A DNA stretch of 64,000 bases from Nitrospiraceae bacterium (GCA_009692155.1 SHZW01000003.1:1-64000); one strand, 5' to 3'. Counted from the first letter of the stretch, positions 8,862 through 20,179 are shown. Notes: generated from the letters alone by a model not told the origin. Made by a program: numbers and translations.

Positions 8862-9796
8862 CGTGCCGCCTTCGCGCGACGCAGCGCGGACTTCAATATT
8901 TCCTCCGTGAGCGTGTCGTAATCCATTCCTGCCTTCGCCGCGGCCATCGGCAGCAGACTCGTTTCCGTCATGCCGGGAATCGTATTCACTTCCAGCACAT
9001 AGGGCTTTCCTCGCGGCGTCACCCTAAAATCCACCCGCGCCGCACCGTCGCATCCCAGAATGTCGTAGGCCTGCACCGCCAGATCAGTGACCTGCCTGTT
9101 GACCCTGGCCGGCAACGGCGCCGGGCACAGGTAACGACTGCGTCCCTTCGTGTACTTGGCGGCATAATCGTAAAATCCGCCTGGCGCGACGATCTCGATC
9201 GTCGGCAACGCCCTCGCCCCGCGCGGTCCTCCGAGCACGGAGACGGTGATCTCGTGGCCGGGAATGTAGGCTTCCACAACCGCCTCGCGATCATGCGCAT
9301 GGGCGCGCTTGAGCGCCGCGCGCCACTCGGAGGCTTTCCGGACAATTGAAATTCCGATCGTCGAACCCTCCGCCGCCGGCTTCACAATCACCGGCCACTT
9401 CAATCGAGCCGGTTTCGAAGCTGCCACACCCTTCCGGACGACACATCCATCCGGCACCGGAATCCCGTGGCAGGCCAGCAGCGTTTTCGCCGTCACCTTG
9501 TGCATCGCCATCGCGCTGGCCCGGACACCAGAGCCCGTGTAGGGCATGCCGATGGTCTCCAGCAATCCCTGGATCGTGCCATCTTCTCCGCCCGGTCCAT
9601 GCAACGCGAGAAACGCCATCTCCACCTTCCTGGCCTGCAGTTGCCGCAACAGCGAATCGTTCACGTCGATCGCGACCGCCCGATAGCCCCGGCGCAGCAG
9701 CGCCCGATGCACGGCCTGCCCGGTCCACAACGAGATCTCCCGCTCCGACGACCGCCCTCCCATAAGAACTCCAATGCGTGCCTTCGTCAGTGGCAT
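8855..9796 (-). CDS. ddl: D-alanine--D-alanine ligase
   Basis: 313 aa ATP-grasp enzyme making D-Ala-D-Ala for the peptidoglycan stem. GRSSEREISLWTG near the N-terminus, HGPGGEDGTIQGLLE and the C-terminal metal/ATP site EVNTIPGMTETSLLP are intact. The ATG at 9796 has no Shine-Dalgarno-like sequence, because the leader consists of a 9-nt word array. Either translation depends on coupling, or the array has displaced the original leader. Confidence 0.95.
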   Translation of the reverse strand: MPLTKARIGVLMGGRSSEREISLWTGQAVHRALLRRGYRAVAIDVNDSLLRQLQARKVEMAFLALHGPGGEDGTIQGLLETIGMPYTGSGVRASAMAMHKVTAKTLLACHGIPVPDGCVVRKGVAASKPARLKWPVIVKPAAEGSTIGISIVRKASEWRAALKRAHAHDREAVVEAYIPGHEITVSVLGGPRGARALPTIEIVAPGGFYDYAAKYTKGRSRYLCPAPLPARVNRQVTDLAVQAYDILGCDGAARVDFRVTPRGKPYVLEVNTIPGMTETSLLPMAAAKAGMDYDTLTEEILKSALRRAKAARC

Positions 9797-9797
9797 A

Positions 9798-9877
9798 TCT
9801 GGTTCATCTGGTTTGTCTGGTTCATCTGGTTTGTCTGGTTGTTACTCGTCGAACCAAAGAAACCAAACAAACCACAT
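9798..9877. repeat. Inverted nonamer-word array in the murB-ddl gap
   Basis: Five tandem 9-nt words at 9798-9842 (TCTGGTTCA/TCTGGTTTG alternating) are followed by inverse words GAACCAAAG, AAACCAAAC, AAACCACAT at 9851-9877. It can form a long hairpin and abuts the ddl start codon. Confidence 0.8.
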
Positions 9878-9896
9878 AAACTAGTAAAATGGGTCT

Positions 9897-10817
9897 TCAC
9901 GATTCCCCGACAATCTTCAGTTCCAGTTCGAGCGTCGTCCCGGTCTGCGCTTCGACCGCACGCCCGATTTTCTTGATCAGCGCGATCACGTCGGCCGCCT
10001 TCGCATGACCGAGGTTCACGACGAAGTTGGCATGTTTGTCCGACACCTGCGCGTCGCCGATCCGCGCGCCCTTGAAGCCTGCCGCCTCGATGACGCGGCC
10101 GGCCGCGTCATGGCCGGGATTCTTGAACACGCACCCCGCATTGGGCAGCGTCAACGGCTGCGTGTCTTTCCGGTACCGCAGGTACTCTTTGACGGTCGTC
10201 TGGATTTTTTCCTTCGACGCCGGCTTGAGCTGCACCCAGACGCCGACCACAATTCCACGCGGCAACAAGGCCCGCCGGTAGCTGAACCGGATGGCCGAGG
10301 CCGGGCACTCGACGATCAGGCCGTCGGGATCCACGATGCGCACGGCCTTGACGGAATCCTTCATTTCACCAAGCTTTGTGCCCGCGTTCATCACGACGCA
10401 GCCGGCCGCCGTCCCCGGAATGCCGGCCGCCCACTCGAGGCCCGAAAGCCCGCGTCCGGTCGCATGCTTCATCAACGTCGGCATCCCAACGCCGCCTTCG
10501 GCATACAGCACATGCCCCGGCTCATCCGCGATCGCCTTCATCTTCGCCAGGCTGACCACGATGCCGCGAATGCCGTGATCGCGGACCAGCAGATTGGTGC
10601 CGCCCAGCACGAAGACCGGAATGTCCGCCGCCCGTGCCTGCCGGACCAGCAGGCACACATCCTCGGCGTCGGCCGGCATCACCAGCACGTCCGCCGGTCC
10701 GCCGATCCGGAACGAGGTGTAGTCTTTGAGCGGCGCGTTGAACTTCACGTCGCCTCGCAGGCCCGCCACCGCCGCGCGCAAGTCCTGTTTGGTCCATGCT
10801 CGATGCATAGTATTCAT
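9897..10817 (-). CDS. murB: UDP-N-acetylenolpyruvoylglucosamine reductase
   Basis: 306 aa cytosolic flavoenzyme reducing enolpyruvyl-UDP-GlcNAc to UDP-MurNAc with NADPH. The FAD-binding segments YTSFRIGGPADVLV and VLGGTNLLVRDHGIRG and the active-site region AGIPGTAAGCVVMNAG are clear. The proton donor in the C-terminal domain is Cys (NAGCVFKNPG) where the E. coli enzyme has Ser, a common variant in the shorter MurB class. The start could be ATG 10817 or ATG 10808. Confidence 0.95.
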   Translation of the reverse strand: MNTMHRAWTKQDLRAAVAGLRGDVKFNAPLKDYTSFRIGGPADVLVMPADAEDVCLLVRQARAADIPVFVLGGTNLLVRDHGIRGIVVSLAKMKAIADEPGHVLYAEGGVGMPTLMKHATGRGLSGLEWAAGIPGTAAGCVVMNAGTKLGEMKDSVKAVRIVDPDGLIVECPASAIRFSYRRALLPRGIVVGVWVQLKPASKEKIQTTVKEYLRYRKDTQPLTLPNAGCVFKNPGHDAAGRVIEAAGFKGARIGDAQVSDKHANFVVNLGHAKAADVIALIKKIGRAVEAQTGTTLELELKIVGES

Positions 10818-10862
10818 CGCTCTCCGGGTGACGCGTCATGGGTGCACGCATTCGTCACGGTT

Positions 10863-12239
10863 CTACAGGCGCTCCAATAACTCAAGCCCGGTTTTCCAAA
10901 TGTCGCCGGCGCCGAGCGTGATCACCAGATCGCCCGGCTGCAACGTCGGACGGACCTGGTCCGCCAGCCCGTCCCGCCGCTCGACCCATGTGACCGACGG
11001 ATGCCCCGCCGCGCGCACGGACTCGGCGAGGTGCTGCCCGGACACGCCCGGAATCGGCGGCTCGCCGGCCGCGTAAATCTCCGTCATGAACAGCGCATCG
11101 GCCTGATCGAACGCGTGCGCAAACTCGGCGGCCAGGTCTCGCGTCCGCGTATAGCGATGCGGCTGGAAGAGCACCACCAGGCGCCGGTTCCATCCCTGCT
11201 TGGCGGCGGCCAGCGTGGCGCGAACCTCGGTCGGATGGTGGCCGTAGTCGTCCACGACCATGATGCCGTTCTTTTCGCCGCGCAGGTGGAACCGCCGCTC
11301 CACGCCGGCGAAGGTCGCCAGGCCCTTTCGGATCAGATCGACCGGCACGTCCAGTTCCATTCCCACCGCAATCGCGGCTAGCGCGTTCGAGACGTTGTGG
11401 ATGCCCGGCGCCGGCAGACGGAACGGCCCGAGGCTCTTTCCTCGGAACGAGGCGCGAAACTCCGTCTCCCATTGTTTCATCGTGATGTCGGTCGCGCGAA
11501 AGTCCGGTGTGATGCCGCCGTTCTCGCGCAGGCCGTAGGTCTGATAGCGCCTGACAACGCCGGGCAGCAGCTTCCGGAGATGGTCGTTGTCCGCGCACAG
11601 CACCGCCAGGCCGTAGAATGGCACGCGGTTGATGAACTCGAGGAAGCTCTGCTCCAATCGCTCCATCGTGCCGTAGTGATCTAGATGCTCCTGGTCGAGG
11701 TTCGTGACCGCCACGATCGTCGGCGCGAGTTTCAAAAACGAACCATCGCTCTCGTCGGCTTCGGCGACCAGCAGATCGCTCCGTCCCAGGCGCGCATGGC
11801 TCCCCAACGCGTTGACCCGCCCGCCGATCACCACCGTGGGATCCAGCCCGGCCTGCGCCAGCACCGTCGCGACCATCGTCGTGGTCGTCGTCTTCCCGTG
11901 CGCCCCGGCGATCGCCACGCCGTACTTCAATCGCATCAACTCCGCCAGCATCTCCGCACGCGGAATGACCGGAATCACCTTGGCCCGGGCGGCCACCACC
12001 TCGGGATTTGTCGGCTGCACGGCGGAAGAAATGACGACCACCTGCGCCTCGCCGATGTTCGACTCCTGATGCCCGATGAAAATGTTGCCCCCCAATTCGC
12101 GCAGCCGGCGGATCGTGTCGGACTCCTGCAAATCGGAGCCCGAGACTTTATACCCAAGCGTGAGCAGCACCTCGGCGATTCCGCTCATGCCGGCCCCGCC
12201 GATGCCGATCAGATGAATCTGTTGAATCTTTCTAAACAT
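10863..12239 (-). CDS. murC: UDP-N-acetylmuramate--L-alanine ligase
   Basis: 458 aa Mur ligase adding L-Ala to UDP-MurNAc with ATP. N-terminal HLIGIGGAGMSGIAEVL, the ATP loop GAHGKTTTTTM and the central EADESDGSFL stretch are diagnostic of MurC. ATG 12239 is chosen. The frame is open to 12377, but those 46 extra residues come from the murG-murC gap, which is repeat sequence and lacks homology to the family N-terminus. Confidence 0.96.
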   Translation of the reverse strand: MFRKIQQIHLIGIGGAGMSGIAEVLLTLGYKVSGSDLQESDTIRRLRELGGNIFIGHQESNIGEAQVVVISSAVQPTNPEVVAARAKVIPVIPRAEMLAELMRLKYGVAIAGAHGKTTTTTMVATVLAQAGLDPTVVIGGRVNALGSHARLGRSDLLVAEADESDGSFLKLAPTIVAVTNLDQEHLDHYGTMERLEQSFLEFINRVPFYGLAVLCADNDHLRKLLPGVVRRYQTYGLRENGGITPDFRATDITMKQWETEFRASFRGKSLGPFRLPAPGIHNVSNALAAIAVGMELDVPVDLIRKGLATFAGVERRFHLRGEKNGIMVVDDYGHHPTEVRATLAAAKQGWNRRLVVLFQPHRYTRTRDLAAEFAHAFDQADALFMTEIYAAGEPPIPGVSGQHLAESVRAAGHPSVTWVERRDGLADQVRPTLQPGDLVITLGAGDIWKTGLELLERL

Positions 12240-12254
12240 CGTCACTCCGGACAC

Positions 12255-12355
12255 GAGGCGCTGGACGCTAGGCGCGAGACAAATGCTGCTGCTCTCGCTC
12301 GGCTCATGGCCCCGGACATCTAGTCTCGTGGCTCGAGTCTCGTGGCTCGAGTCTT
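12255..12355. repeat. Heptamer-word array between murG and murC, entering murG
   Basis: Left arm words GAGGCGC, TGGACGC, TAGGCGC, GAGACAA begin at 12255. Right arm 12321-12355 is TAGTCTC, GTGGCTC, GAGTCTC, GTGGCTC, GAGTCTT. The right arm encodes the last residues of MurG (about RATRLEPRD) and its stop codon. Confidence 0.78.
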
Positions 12356-13459
12356 TTTTGCAATCAGCGCCAAGCATTCCCGCACAATGGCATTCGCGGC
12401 ATCGGGCTTCGCCAATTCCAGGCTCCGTTCTCCCATGTCACGCAGCCGCTCCGGATTGCGCAGCAGCGCCGCAACTTCACGCGCCAGCCGCTCCCCCGTC
12501 AGTTCTTGCTGCGGCAGCACCACCGCTCCGCCGGCGTCCGCCAGCACCCGCGCGTTGTGCGCCTGGTGCTGATAGATCGCGTGCGGCAGCGGGATCACAA
12601 TCGCCGGCTTGCCGCACACGGTCAGTTCCGCCAGCGTCATCGCTCCGGCACGCGACACGACCAGATTCGCTGAGCGCAGCGTCCTCGGCATCTCGAACAA
12701 AAACGGCACCACTTCGGCCTGCACGCCCGCCTCGTGATACGCCGCCTGTACCCGCGCATGGTCCGCCTCGCCCGTTTGATGCACGATCGCCAACTGCCCG
12801 CGCATTGCCGCCCACTGCGGCAAGGCGCCGATCATCGCGTCATTGATCGCCCGCGCGCCCTGGCTGCCGCCGAACACCAGCAGGGTCTGCTGACCCTGCG
12901 GGCGCGAGGCCCGAGGCGCGAGGCCCGGGGCTTCGGGACGTGCGTCTTCAAAGAACGCCCGCCTGACCGGCATGCCGGTGACCCGCACCTTGGCCGCAGG
13001 GAAATATCGTGCGGCGTCGCGAAACGTGACGAACACCGCGTCGGCAATCGGCCCCAGCACCTTGTTGGCCATGCCCGGATAGGCATTCGGCTCCAAAATC
13101 GCCCGCGGCACACCGAGCAGCCTCGCCGCCAGCAAGACCGGCGGGCTGGTGTAGCCGCCGACGCCCAACACGAGCGAGACGCGTCTCTGCCGCAACAGCG
13201 CCATGGACTGCCGGAGCCCCCGCGGCAGCGAGAGCAACGCGCCCGCCGCGCTCAGAAAACCGCGCCCCATCACCGGCTGTGCTGCGATCATGGCCAATTC
13301 GAATCCCTCGTGCGCCAATACCTTCGATTCGATCCCGCGCGCCGTGCCGACAAAGAGCACCCGGGTCTCCGGATCCTGCCGGGAAAATTCCCGCGCGAGC
13401 GCCACGGCCGGATACAGGTGGCCGCCGGTGCCGCCCGCTGCAAACACGATGGTCGTCAT
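12320..13459 (-). CDS. murG: UDP-GlcNAc:undecaprenyl-pyrophosphoryl-MurNAc-pentapeptide GlcNAc transferase
   Basis: 379 aa GT-B glycosyltransferase forming lipid II on the inner membrane face. FAAGGTGGHLYPAVALA, the second-domain GGSQGARAIND and the UDP-site VVSRAGAMTLAELTVCGKPAI are present. The start overlaps the ftsW stop by 4 nt (ATGA). Two oddities are visible. The interdomain linker holds an extra APGLAPRASRPQG-like stretch encoded by four 7-nt words (12904-12931), and the C-terminal nine residues are encoded by another word array (12321-12355). The catalytic core looks intact, so the enzyme should work. Confidence 0.96.
   Translation of the reverse strand: MTTIVFAAGGTGGHLYPAVALAREFSRQDPETRVLFVGTARGIESKVLAHEGFELAMIAAQPVMGRGFLSAAGALLSLPRGLRQSMALLRQRRVSLVLGVGGYTSPPVLLAARLLGVPRAILEPNAYPGMANKVLGPIADAVFVTFRDAARYFPAAKVRVTGMPVRRAFFEDARPEAPGLAPRASRPQGQQTLLVFGGSQGARAINDAMIGALPQWAAMRGQLAIVHQTGEADHARVQAAYHEAGVQAEVVPFLFEMPRTLRSANLVVSRAGAMTLAELTVCGKPAIVIPLPHAIYQHQAHNARVLADAGGAVVLPQQELTGERLAREVAALLRNPERLRDMGERSLELAKPDAANAIVRECLALIAKKTRATRLEPRD
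12904..12931. repeat. Heptamer-word array inside murG
   Basis: GCGAGGC, CCGAGGC, GCGAGGC, CCGGGGC in tandem within the coding region, in the linker between the two Rossmann-like domains. Confidence 0.75.
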
Positions 13460-14655
13460 CCACTCCGTCCATGCCCATACACGCCCGCCTGCCTCCCGCC
13501 CTGCCGGTCACGAGAAATGTTCAATAAGATACCGATCGCCAGCAAGGACACGAGCAGCGAGGATCCTCCGTAACTGACAAACGGCAACGTCAGCCCCTTG
13601 GTGGGCAGCAGTCCGGTGGCCACCCCCGCGTTGATCAACGCCTGAAATCCGATGAGCAGCGTGATGCCGCGCGCGAGGTGCCGCCCGAACGGCTCCCGCG
13701 CGCGTCCCGCAATCTGAAACCCCTTGAGCACCAGCAAGCCGAACAACGCCATGATTGCGGTCGTTCCGGCCAGCCCCAATTCTTCGCCGACCAGCGCGAG
13801 CACAAAATCGGTATGGGCTTCGGGAAGAAAAAACAGTTTCTGCTGGCCTTCTCCCAGTCCGACTCCGAACGCCCCTCCGCTGCCGAACGCCAGAAACGAC
13901 TGGTTCACTTGAAATCCCGCTCCCGTGGGATCCTTCCCCGGATCGAAAAAGGTCATCAGGCGCTGCAATCGATACGGCGATCGCCAGACCAGCAGAGCCA
14001 CGCCGGCCAGCGCGACCGGCACCACACTGAAGAGATGGCTCAGCCGCGCGCCCCCTAAAAAGAGCAACGCATAGGTCACCAGGCCGACCACCACCACCGT
14101 GCCGAGATCGGGCTCCAACAGCACCAATCCTGCCAGCAGACCGACGACGATCAAGGGCGGAAGAAATCCGGATGCGAATTCGGTCAACCGGCCATCCCGC
14201 TTGGTAAGATACGCTGCCATATAAAGAACGACCGCCAGCTTGGCCATCTCGGCCGGTTGCACCGAGATCGGCCCCATCCTGATCCAGCGGCGGGCCCCCT
14301 TGGCCATCGCGCCGATGGAGGGCACCAGCACCAGGACCAGCAGCACCGCCGTGAGTCCCAGCGCCGGAAGAGCCAGCCGGCGCCACACCATGTAATCCAT
14401 CCGCGACGCCAGCTGGAGCAGCAGAAATCCGAACGCCAGCCACGCCAGATGGCGCTTGAGAAAATAGATCGAGTCCTGGAAGCGATTCCCGGCCACCACG
14501 GCGCTGGCGCTGAACACCATCACCAGCCCGATCAAGGCGAGAACCACCGTCACCTCCAGCACGCCGCCGTCGACCGACGCCTGCTTGCGCGGACGCTCGC
14601 CGGTGGACGACCACGGCAGCGACAACGTTCCCGTATCGAGCATTCTGTGCGCCAT
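13456..14655 (-). CDS. ftsW: Lipid II polymerase FtsW (SEDS family)
   Basis: 399 aa polytopic membrane protein, about ten helices, septal peptidoglycan glycosyltransferase working with FtsI. SEDS motifs include KGARRWI, QPAEMAKLAVVLY, the large periplasmic loop with FLPEAHTDFVLALVGEELG, and PTKGLTLPFVSYGGSS near the end. The Asp of the PDLGT element after the central helix is present. It is flanked by murD and murG with a 15-nt gap and a 4-nt overlap. Confidence 0.95.
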   Translation of the reverse strand: MAHRMLDTGTLSLPWSSTGERPRKQASVDGGVLEVTVVLALIGLVMVFSASAVVAGNRFQDSIYFLKRHLAWLAFGFLLLQLASRMDYMVWRRLALPALGLTAVLLVLVLVPSIGAMAKGARRWIRMGPISVQPAEMAKLAVVLYMAAYLTKRDGRLTEFASGFLPPLIVVGLLAGLVLLEPDLGTVVVVGLVTYALLFLGGARLSHLFSVVPVALAGVALLVWRSPYRLQRLMTFFDPGKDPTGAGFQVNQSFLAFGSGGAFGVGLGEGQQKLFFLPEAHTDFVLALVGEELGLAGTTAIMALFGLLVLKGFQIAGRAREPFGRHLARGITLLIGFQALINAGVATGLLPTKGLTLPFVSYGGSSLLVSLLAIGILLNISRDRQGGRQAGVYGHGRSG

Positions 14656-14670
14656 CCATTCCTTCTCTGG

Positions 14671-16071
14671 TCATGCCGGCAGCGCGTTCACGAACTGCTT
14701 GAACTGCCGGCCCCGGTCCTGGTAATCCGCAAACATGTCGAAACTCGCGCAGGCCGGCGAGAGCAGGACCACCGAGCCTGCCGCCGCCACCCCGGCCGCT
14801 TCCTCCACGGCCGCCCGAAGCGACGGCGCGCGGCTGATGTGCCGGCACTCGCGCAAAACCTCGTGCAGTCTCGGCGCCGCTTCACCGATTAAAATCAGGT
14901 GCGTCACGCGCCGGCGGACAGCGTCACGCAACCGCTCGAAATCACCGCCCTTGTCGCGCCCGCCGGCAATCAGCACGATCGGTTCATCGAAGCTTTCGAG
15001 CGCCTTGAGTACGGCATCCACGTTGGTCCCCTTCGAATCGTTGACGAACCGCACGCCACGACGCTCACGCACGGCTTCCAGCGCGTGCTCGATCCCCGGA
15101 AAGTCGTGAAGCGCCTCGCGGACGGTGGCCATCGGACAGCGGCACGAGAGACCGACCGCCGTCGCCGCCATTGCATTGGCCAGATTGTGCGAGCCGGGGA
15201 GACGAATCTCCTCGCGCCGGCAGACCGCTTCGGTACGCCCCGTGAAGGTCGCGATCACCCGTTCGCCATCCCAGGCGATGCCCTCCCCGACACCACGCCC
15301 GGCCAATTCCGAGCGGGAAAATCCCATGACACGGGCTCGAATCGACGGCCGCATCGCGGCCACCCGCTCATCGTCCAGATTCAGCAACGCGATATCGCCC
15401 TCCGACTGATTGTCAAAGATCCGGGCCTTGGCCGCGGCATAATCCGCCGGCGCATCGTAGCGATCCATGTGATCCGTCGTGATATTCAAGACCGCCGCGA
15501 ACCAAGGATGAAACCGCCCGATCGTTTCCAGCTGAAAACTCGACACCTCGGCCACGATGTATTCGTACGGCGAGCCGCCGCCGGCCCGGTGCGTCGCGAG
15601 CGCCGCCTCGCTGAGCGGCGTGCCCAGATTGCCGCCGACGAACGCCCGCTTGCCGCTGCGCTTCAACATCTCCCCGATCAACGTGACGGTCGTGCTCTTG
15701 CCGTTCGTGCCCGTGATCGCAATGACCGGCACCCGCAGGAACCAGGATGCCAACTCCAGTTCGCCGATCACCGGCACGCCACGCCCGCGGGCCGCCTCGA
15801 GCATGGGCAACCGCGTCGGGACGCCCGGACTGATCACGACAAGATCAGTCTCCTGCAGCGAAGATCCATAATCGGCTCCGGCGCGGACGGTGAGCCTGGT
15901 GCGGTCCAGCCGCGCCAGCGCATCCGCAAGCTGTGCCTCGTCTTTCGCATCGGCTATCGTGACCCGCGCCCCGACCGCCTGCAGCAGACGCGCCGCCGAC
16001 TCGCCGCTCCGGGCCATCCCAAGGACCGTGACCCGCCTGCTTACTAAGCCCTCGACCGATTCGATCGCCAT
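14671..16071 (-). CDS. murD: UDP-N-acetylmuramoylalanine--D-glutamate ligase
   Basis: 466 aa Mur ligase adding D-Glu to UDP-MurNAc-L-Ala. The Rossmann start [19 protein letters not shown], the ATP loop [38 protein letters not shown] split across the central domain, and the C-terminal [19 protein letters not shown] (the MurD DSK/T motif) are all seen. It is part of the continuous minus-strand dcw operon between mraY and ftsW. Confidence 0.95.
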   Translation of the reverse strand: MAIESVEGLVSRRVTVLGMARSGESAARLLQAVGARVTIADAKDEAQLADALARLDRTRLTVRAGADYGSSLQETDLVVISPGVPTRLPMLEAARGRGVPVIGELELASWFLRVPVIAITGTNGKSTTVTLIGEMLKRSGKRAFVGGNLGTPLSEAALATHRAGGGSPYEYIVAEVSSFQLETIGRFHPWFAAVLNITTDHMDRYDAPADYAAAKARIFDNQSEGDIALLNLDDERVAAMRPSIRARVMGFSRSELAGRGVGEGIAWDGERVIATFTGRTEAVCRREEIRLPGSHNLANAMAATAVGLSCRCPMATVREALHDFPGIEHALEAVRERRGVRFVNDSKGTNVDAVLKALESFDEPIVLIAGGRDKGGDFERLRDAVRRRVTHLILIGEAAPRLHEVLRECRHISRAPSLRAAVEEAAGVAAAGSVVLLSPACASFDMFADYQDRGRQFKQFVNALPA

Positions 16072-16090
16072 AATTGCCCATAGAGTGCCA

Positions 16091-17167
<1,077 letters not shown>

Positions 17168-17168
17168 G

Positions 17169-18626
17169 TCAGTGTCCCTGGGCCTGTTTGCCCGTTGCCG
17201 TTTCGCCGGATGCGCCCGCCAGCATTTCCACGGCCTGCTCCATCTTCATGCCGCGCGATGCCTTCACCAGCACCACATCGCCCTCCTGCGCGAGCGTCTG
17301 CAACGCTGCTCCCGCACGGGCGGCGTCGGGTTCATGCACGACGCGCTCCGGCGCCATGCCGGCACTGCGCGCACCCTCCGCCACATGCTTGCCCAGGGCG
17401 CCGCAGGCAATGAGATGCGTCACGCCCCGTTCGGCGAGATAGGCGCCGACCTCGCGGTGCAGGGCGGGGGCGGACGGGCCCAATTCGAGCATGTCTCCCA
17501 AAACCGCCACGGAACGCGCGCCGGCGCCGAGCGCCAGCAGCAGGTCGATCGCCGCCTTCATCGACGCCGGATTCGCGTTATAGCAATCGTTGATGATCCG
17601 AATCCCGCCCACCGTCAGCACCTGCGACCGCATGGCCGCCGGCCTGAACCGCGCCAGGCCCTCGGCAATCGTCGCCGGACTCAATCCCATGACATGCCCG
17701 ACCGCCGCCGCCGCCAGCGCGTTCAGCACGTTGTGCACGCCGTGCACCCGCATGGAAACGAGTTGCGGCCTGCCGCGCCCGGGAAGCCGCAGATGAAACT
17801 GCGTGCCCTGCCGGGTTCCCATTGTGAGCTGGTCCGCCCGGACCTGCGCTTTCGACGACAGCCCGAACGACAGCACCTCGCAGCGGACGCGCGCGGCGAG
17901 ATAGCCGAAATAGGAATCGTCCGCATTGAGCACCGCGCGTCCCTCGGGAGGCAGACACTCCAGCAACTCCCCCTTCGCCTGCGCGGACCCATCCATGGTG
18001 CCGAAAAACTCCAGATGATCCGGCCCGATATTCGTAATCAGGCCGACGGTGGGATGGGCGATCTCGCAGAGACGCGTGGTCTGCCCCGCCTGGTCCACGC
18101 CCATCTCGATCACCGCCGCCTCGTGGCGCGGCGCCAGCTTGAAGAGCGTCTGCGGCACACCGATGCGGTTATTCAAATTTCCCTCGGTCCGAAGCACGGG
18201 CCATCGCTGCGCCAGCACGTCGGCCACCATCTCCTTCGTCGTGGTCTTGCCGTTGCTGCCGGTCACGGCCACGACCGGAATCTGAAACCGGTTGCGATGG
18301 TACGCCGCCAGTTGCTGGTAGGCCCTGAGCGTATCCGGCACGCTCAACACCACCGGCCCGCGGCCCGCCCGTTGCGGGATGGACGCAGACAGGCGGTACC
18401 CATCCTGCACCAGTGCGCCTGCCGCGCCTTTCTTCAGCGCGGCAGGCACGAAGTCGTGTCCATCCATCCGCTCGCCTTTGATCGCGACAAAGAGATCGCC
18501 GTCTCCGATGTCCCGGGAATCGGTGCACAGCCGCCGGATGCCCTGCTTGGCGACGCGCGCCTCCCAGTCCGTCAACAGACGGGCGCTGGTGATTTCCCTG
18601 ACCTCATCGACAATAAAGAGCGGCAT
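17169..18626 (-). CDS. murF: UDP-N-acetylmuramoyl-tripeptide--D-alanyl-D-alanine ligase
   Basis: 485 aa Mur ligase that adds D-Ala-D-Ala to the UDP-MurNAc tripeptide. The N-terminal uridine-binding half has [19 protein letters not shown], the ATP loop is [15 protein letters not shown], and [13 protein letters not shown] marks MurF. Start ATG 18626 follows GGGGAAG and gives the usual N-terminus ([12 protein letters not shown]). A second option is ATG 18683, which overlaps the murE stop as TGATG and would add 19 residues. Confidence 0.94.
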   Translation of the reverse strand: MPLFIVDEVREITSARLLTDWEARVAKQGIRRLCTDSRDIGDGDLFVAIKGERMDGHDFVPAALKKGAAGALVQDGYRLSASIPQRAGRGPVVLSVPDTLRAYQQLAAYHRNRFQIPVVAVTGSNGKTTTKEMVADVLAQRWPVLRTEGNLNNRIGVPQTLFKLAPRHEAAVIEMGVDQAGQTTRLCEIAHPTVGLITNIGPDHLEFFGTMDGSAQAKGELLECLPPEGRAVLNADDSYFGYLAARVRCEVLSFGLSSKAQVRADQLTMGTRQGTQFHLRLPGRGRPQLVSMRVHGVHNVLNALAAAAVGHVMGLSPATIAEGLARFRPAAMRSQVLTVGGIRIINDCYNANPASMKAAIDLLLALGAGARSVAVLGDMLELGPSAPALHREVGAYLAERGVTHLIACGALGKHVAEGARSAGMAPERVVHEPDAARAGAALQTLAQEGDVVLVKASRGMKMEQAVEMLAGASGETATGKQAQGH

Positions 18627-18682
18627 CGTATACTTCCCCAATACGCCGATCGGCGCCAATTGCCGGCACGCCTCGATCAGCA

Positions 18683-20179
18683 TCAGGCCCGCCGCGCGGC
18701 AAGGGCCGCCCGCGCCACCTCACGATCGTCGAAATGCAAGCGTGTGCTCCCGACAATCTGGTAGTCCTCGTGCCCCTTGCCCGCAATCAGCACCGTGTCG
18801 CCGGACTTGGCCTCGCGCACGGCCGCTTCGATCGCCGCGCGGCGATCGGCGATCACCTCGTATCGAATCCGCCTGTCGGCGAGCGCCTCGCGCACCCCGA
18901 CCTCGATCTCGCGCAAAATCGCCGCCGGATCTTCGCTGCGCGGATTGTCGGACGTCAGAAAGACCACATCGCTGAGCCGCGCCGCCACATGTCCCATCTT
19001 GGGCCGCTTGCCCCGGTCGCGATCGCCCCCGCATCCGAACACCGTGATGACCCGCCCCGTTTTCAGTGCCTGGGCGGCGGTCAGGAGGCGCAGCAGCGCA
19101 TCGTCCGTATGGGCGTAATCCACCACGACCGTGAAATCCTGCCCGGCTTCCACCCGTTCGAACCGGCCCGGCACGTTTACGACCGAGGCAATTCCACGCT
19201 GGATAATTTCCGGCGACAATCCTTCATGCAGTCCCACGCCGATGGCCGCGAGGATGTTGTAGACGTTGTGCTCGCCGACCAGCCGGCTCTCGACCGGAAA
19301 TCGCCCGTGCGGCGTGGCGGCAGTGAAGCGGGTGCCGCTGAGCGCCAGCCGGACGTCTTCTGCCCGGATATCAGCCGGTTTCTGGATCGCATAGGTCCAC
19401 ACGGGCACACGGCTGGCCCCGCACACGCGAGCACCGCGGGCATCGTCGATATTGACGATCGCGCGCTTGGGCCGGAGCTTCCTGCCGGCCGGGTCCAGAT
19501 CAGCGAACAGGCGGAGCTTTGCCTGAAAATACCCGTCCATGTCGCGGTGGAAATCGAGATGGTCCTGCGTCAAGTTGGTGAAGATCGCCACGTCGAACTC
19601 GCAGCCGGTGGTGCGATCCATCGCCAGCGCGTGGGAAGAGACTTCCATGACGGCCGCATTCATCCCTGCCTCCACCATCCGCGCCAGCAGCGCCTGCAGT
19701 TCCACGGCGCCGGGGGTCGTATGGGCCGACGGCAATCGCTCCTCGCCGATCTGATAGGCCACGGTGCCGATCAATCCGACGCGGCGGCCTGCGGTTTCCA
19801 GGACGCCCTTGCAGAGATAGGTCACGGTCGTCTTGCCGTTCGTGCCGGTCACGCCGACCATGCACAGCCGGGACGCCGGCTCGCGATAAAACCGGCCGGC
19901 CAGCACACCCAGTACCCGCCTGGAATCATCCACTCGCACGACCGGTATCGAGGGCGCCGCAGTCACGCTCTGCCCCTTTTGCAAAACCAGCGCCGCCGCA
20001 CCGGCCCCTACCGCCTTGCCGACGAAGGCATGCCCGTCCACGCGTTCTCCTTTGACCGCCACAAACACGCTGCCCGGTTTGACTGCACGCGAGTCGTCCG
20101 TCAACGACGTCACGGCCACGTCGAGATTTCCCTGCCGTTCCGACGCTTGTAATGGCTCAACCAGTTCAGCAAAGGTCAT
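18683..20179 (-). CDS. murE: UDP-N-acetylmuramoyl-L-alanyl-D-glutamate--2,6-diaminopimelate ligase
   Basis: 498 aa. Adds the third stem residue. The ATP loop GVTGTNGKTTVTYL, ITNLTQDHLDFH-like central motif (FTNLTQDHLDFH), and the DNPRSEDP motif are present. DNPR is the known signature for meso-diaminopimelate, so the wall is of Gram-negative DAP type. ATG 20179 forms an ATGA overlap with the ftsI stop. The open frame continues upstream to 20320 but only inside ftsI. Confidence 0.96.
   Translation of the reverse strand: MTFAELVEPLQASERQGNLDVAVTSLTDDSRAVKPGSVFVAVKGERVDGHAFVGKAVGAGAAALVLQKGQSVTAAPSIPVVRVDDSRRVLGVLAGRFYREPASRLCMVGVTGTNGKTTVTYLCKGVLETAGRRVGLIGTVAYQIGEERLPSAHTTPGAVELQALLARMVEAGMNAAVMEVSSHALAMDRTTGCEFDVAIFTNLTQDHLDFHRDMDGYFQAKLRLFADLDPAGRKLRPKRAIVNIDDARGARVCGASRVPVWTYAIQKPADIRAEDVRLALSGTRFTAATPHGRFPVESRLVGEHNVYNILAAIGVGLHEGLSPEIIQRGIASVVNVPGRFERVEAGQDFTVVVDYAHTDDALLRLLTAAQALKTGRVITVFGCGGDRDRGKRPKMGHVAARLSDVVFLTSDNPRSEDPAAILREIEVGVREALADRRIRYEVIADRRAAIEAAVREAKSGDTVLIAGKGHEDYQIVGSTRLHFDDREVARAALAARRA

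Noticed and set aside
9798-9877. Word arrays as CRISPR
   Set aside because: Words of 7-9 nt have no spacers between them and no cas genes occur in the window.
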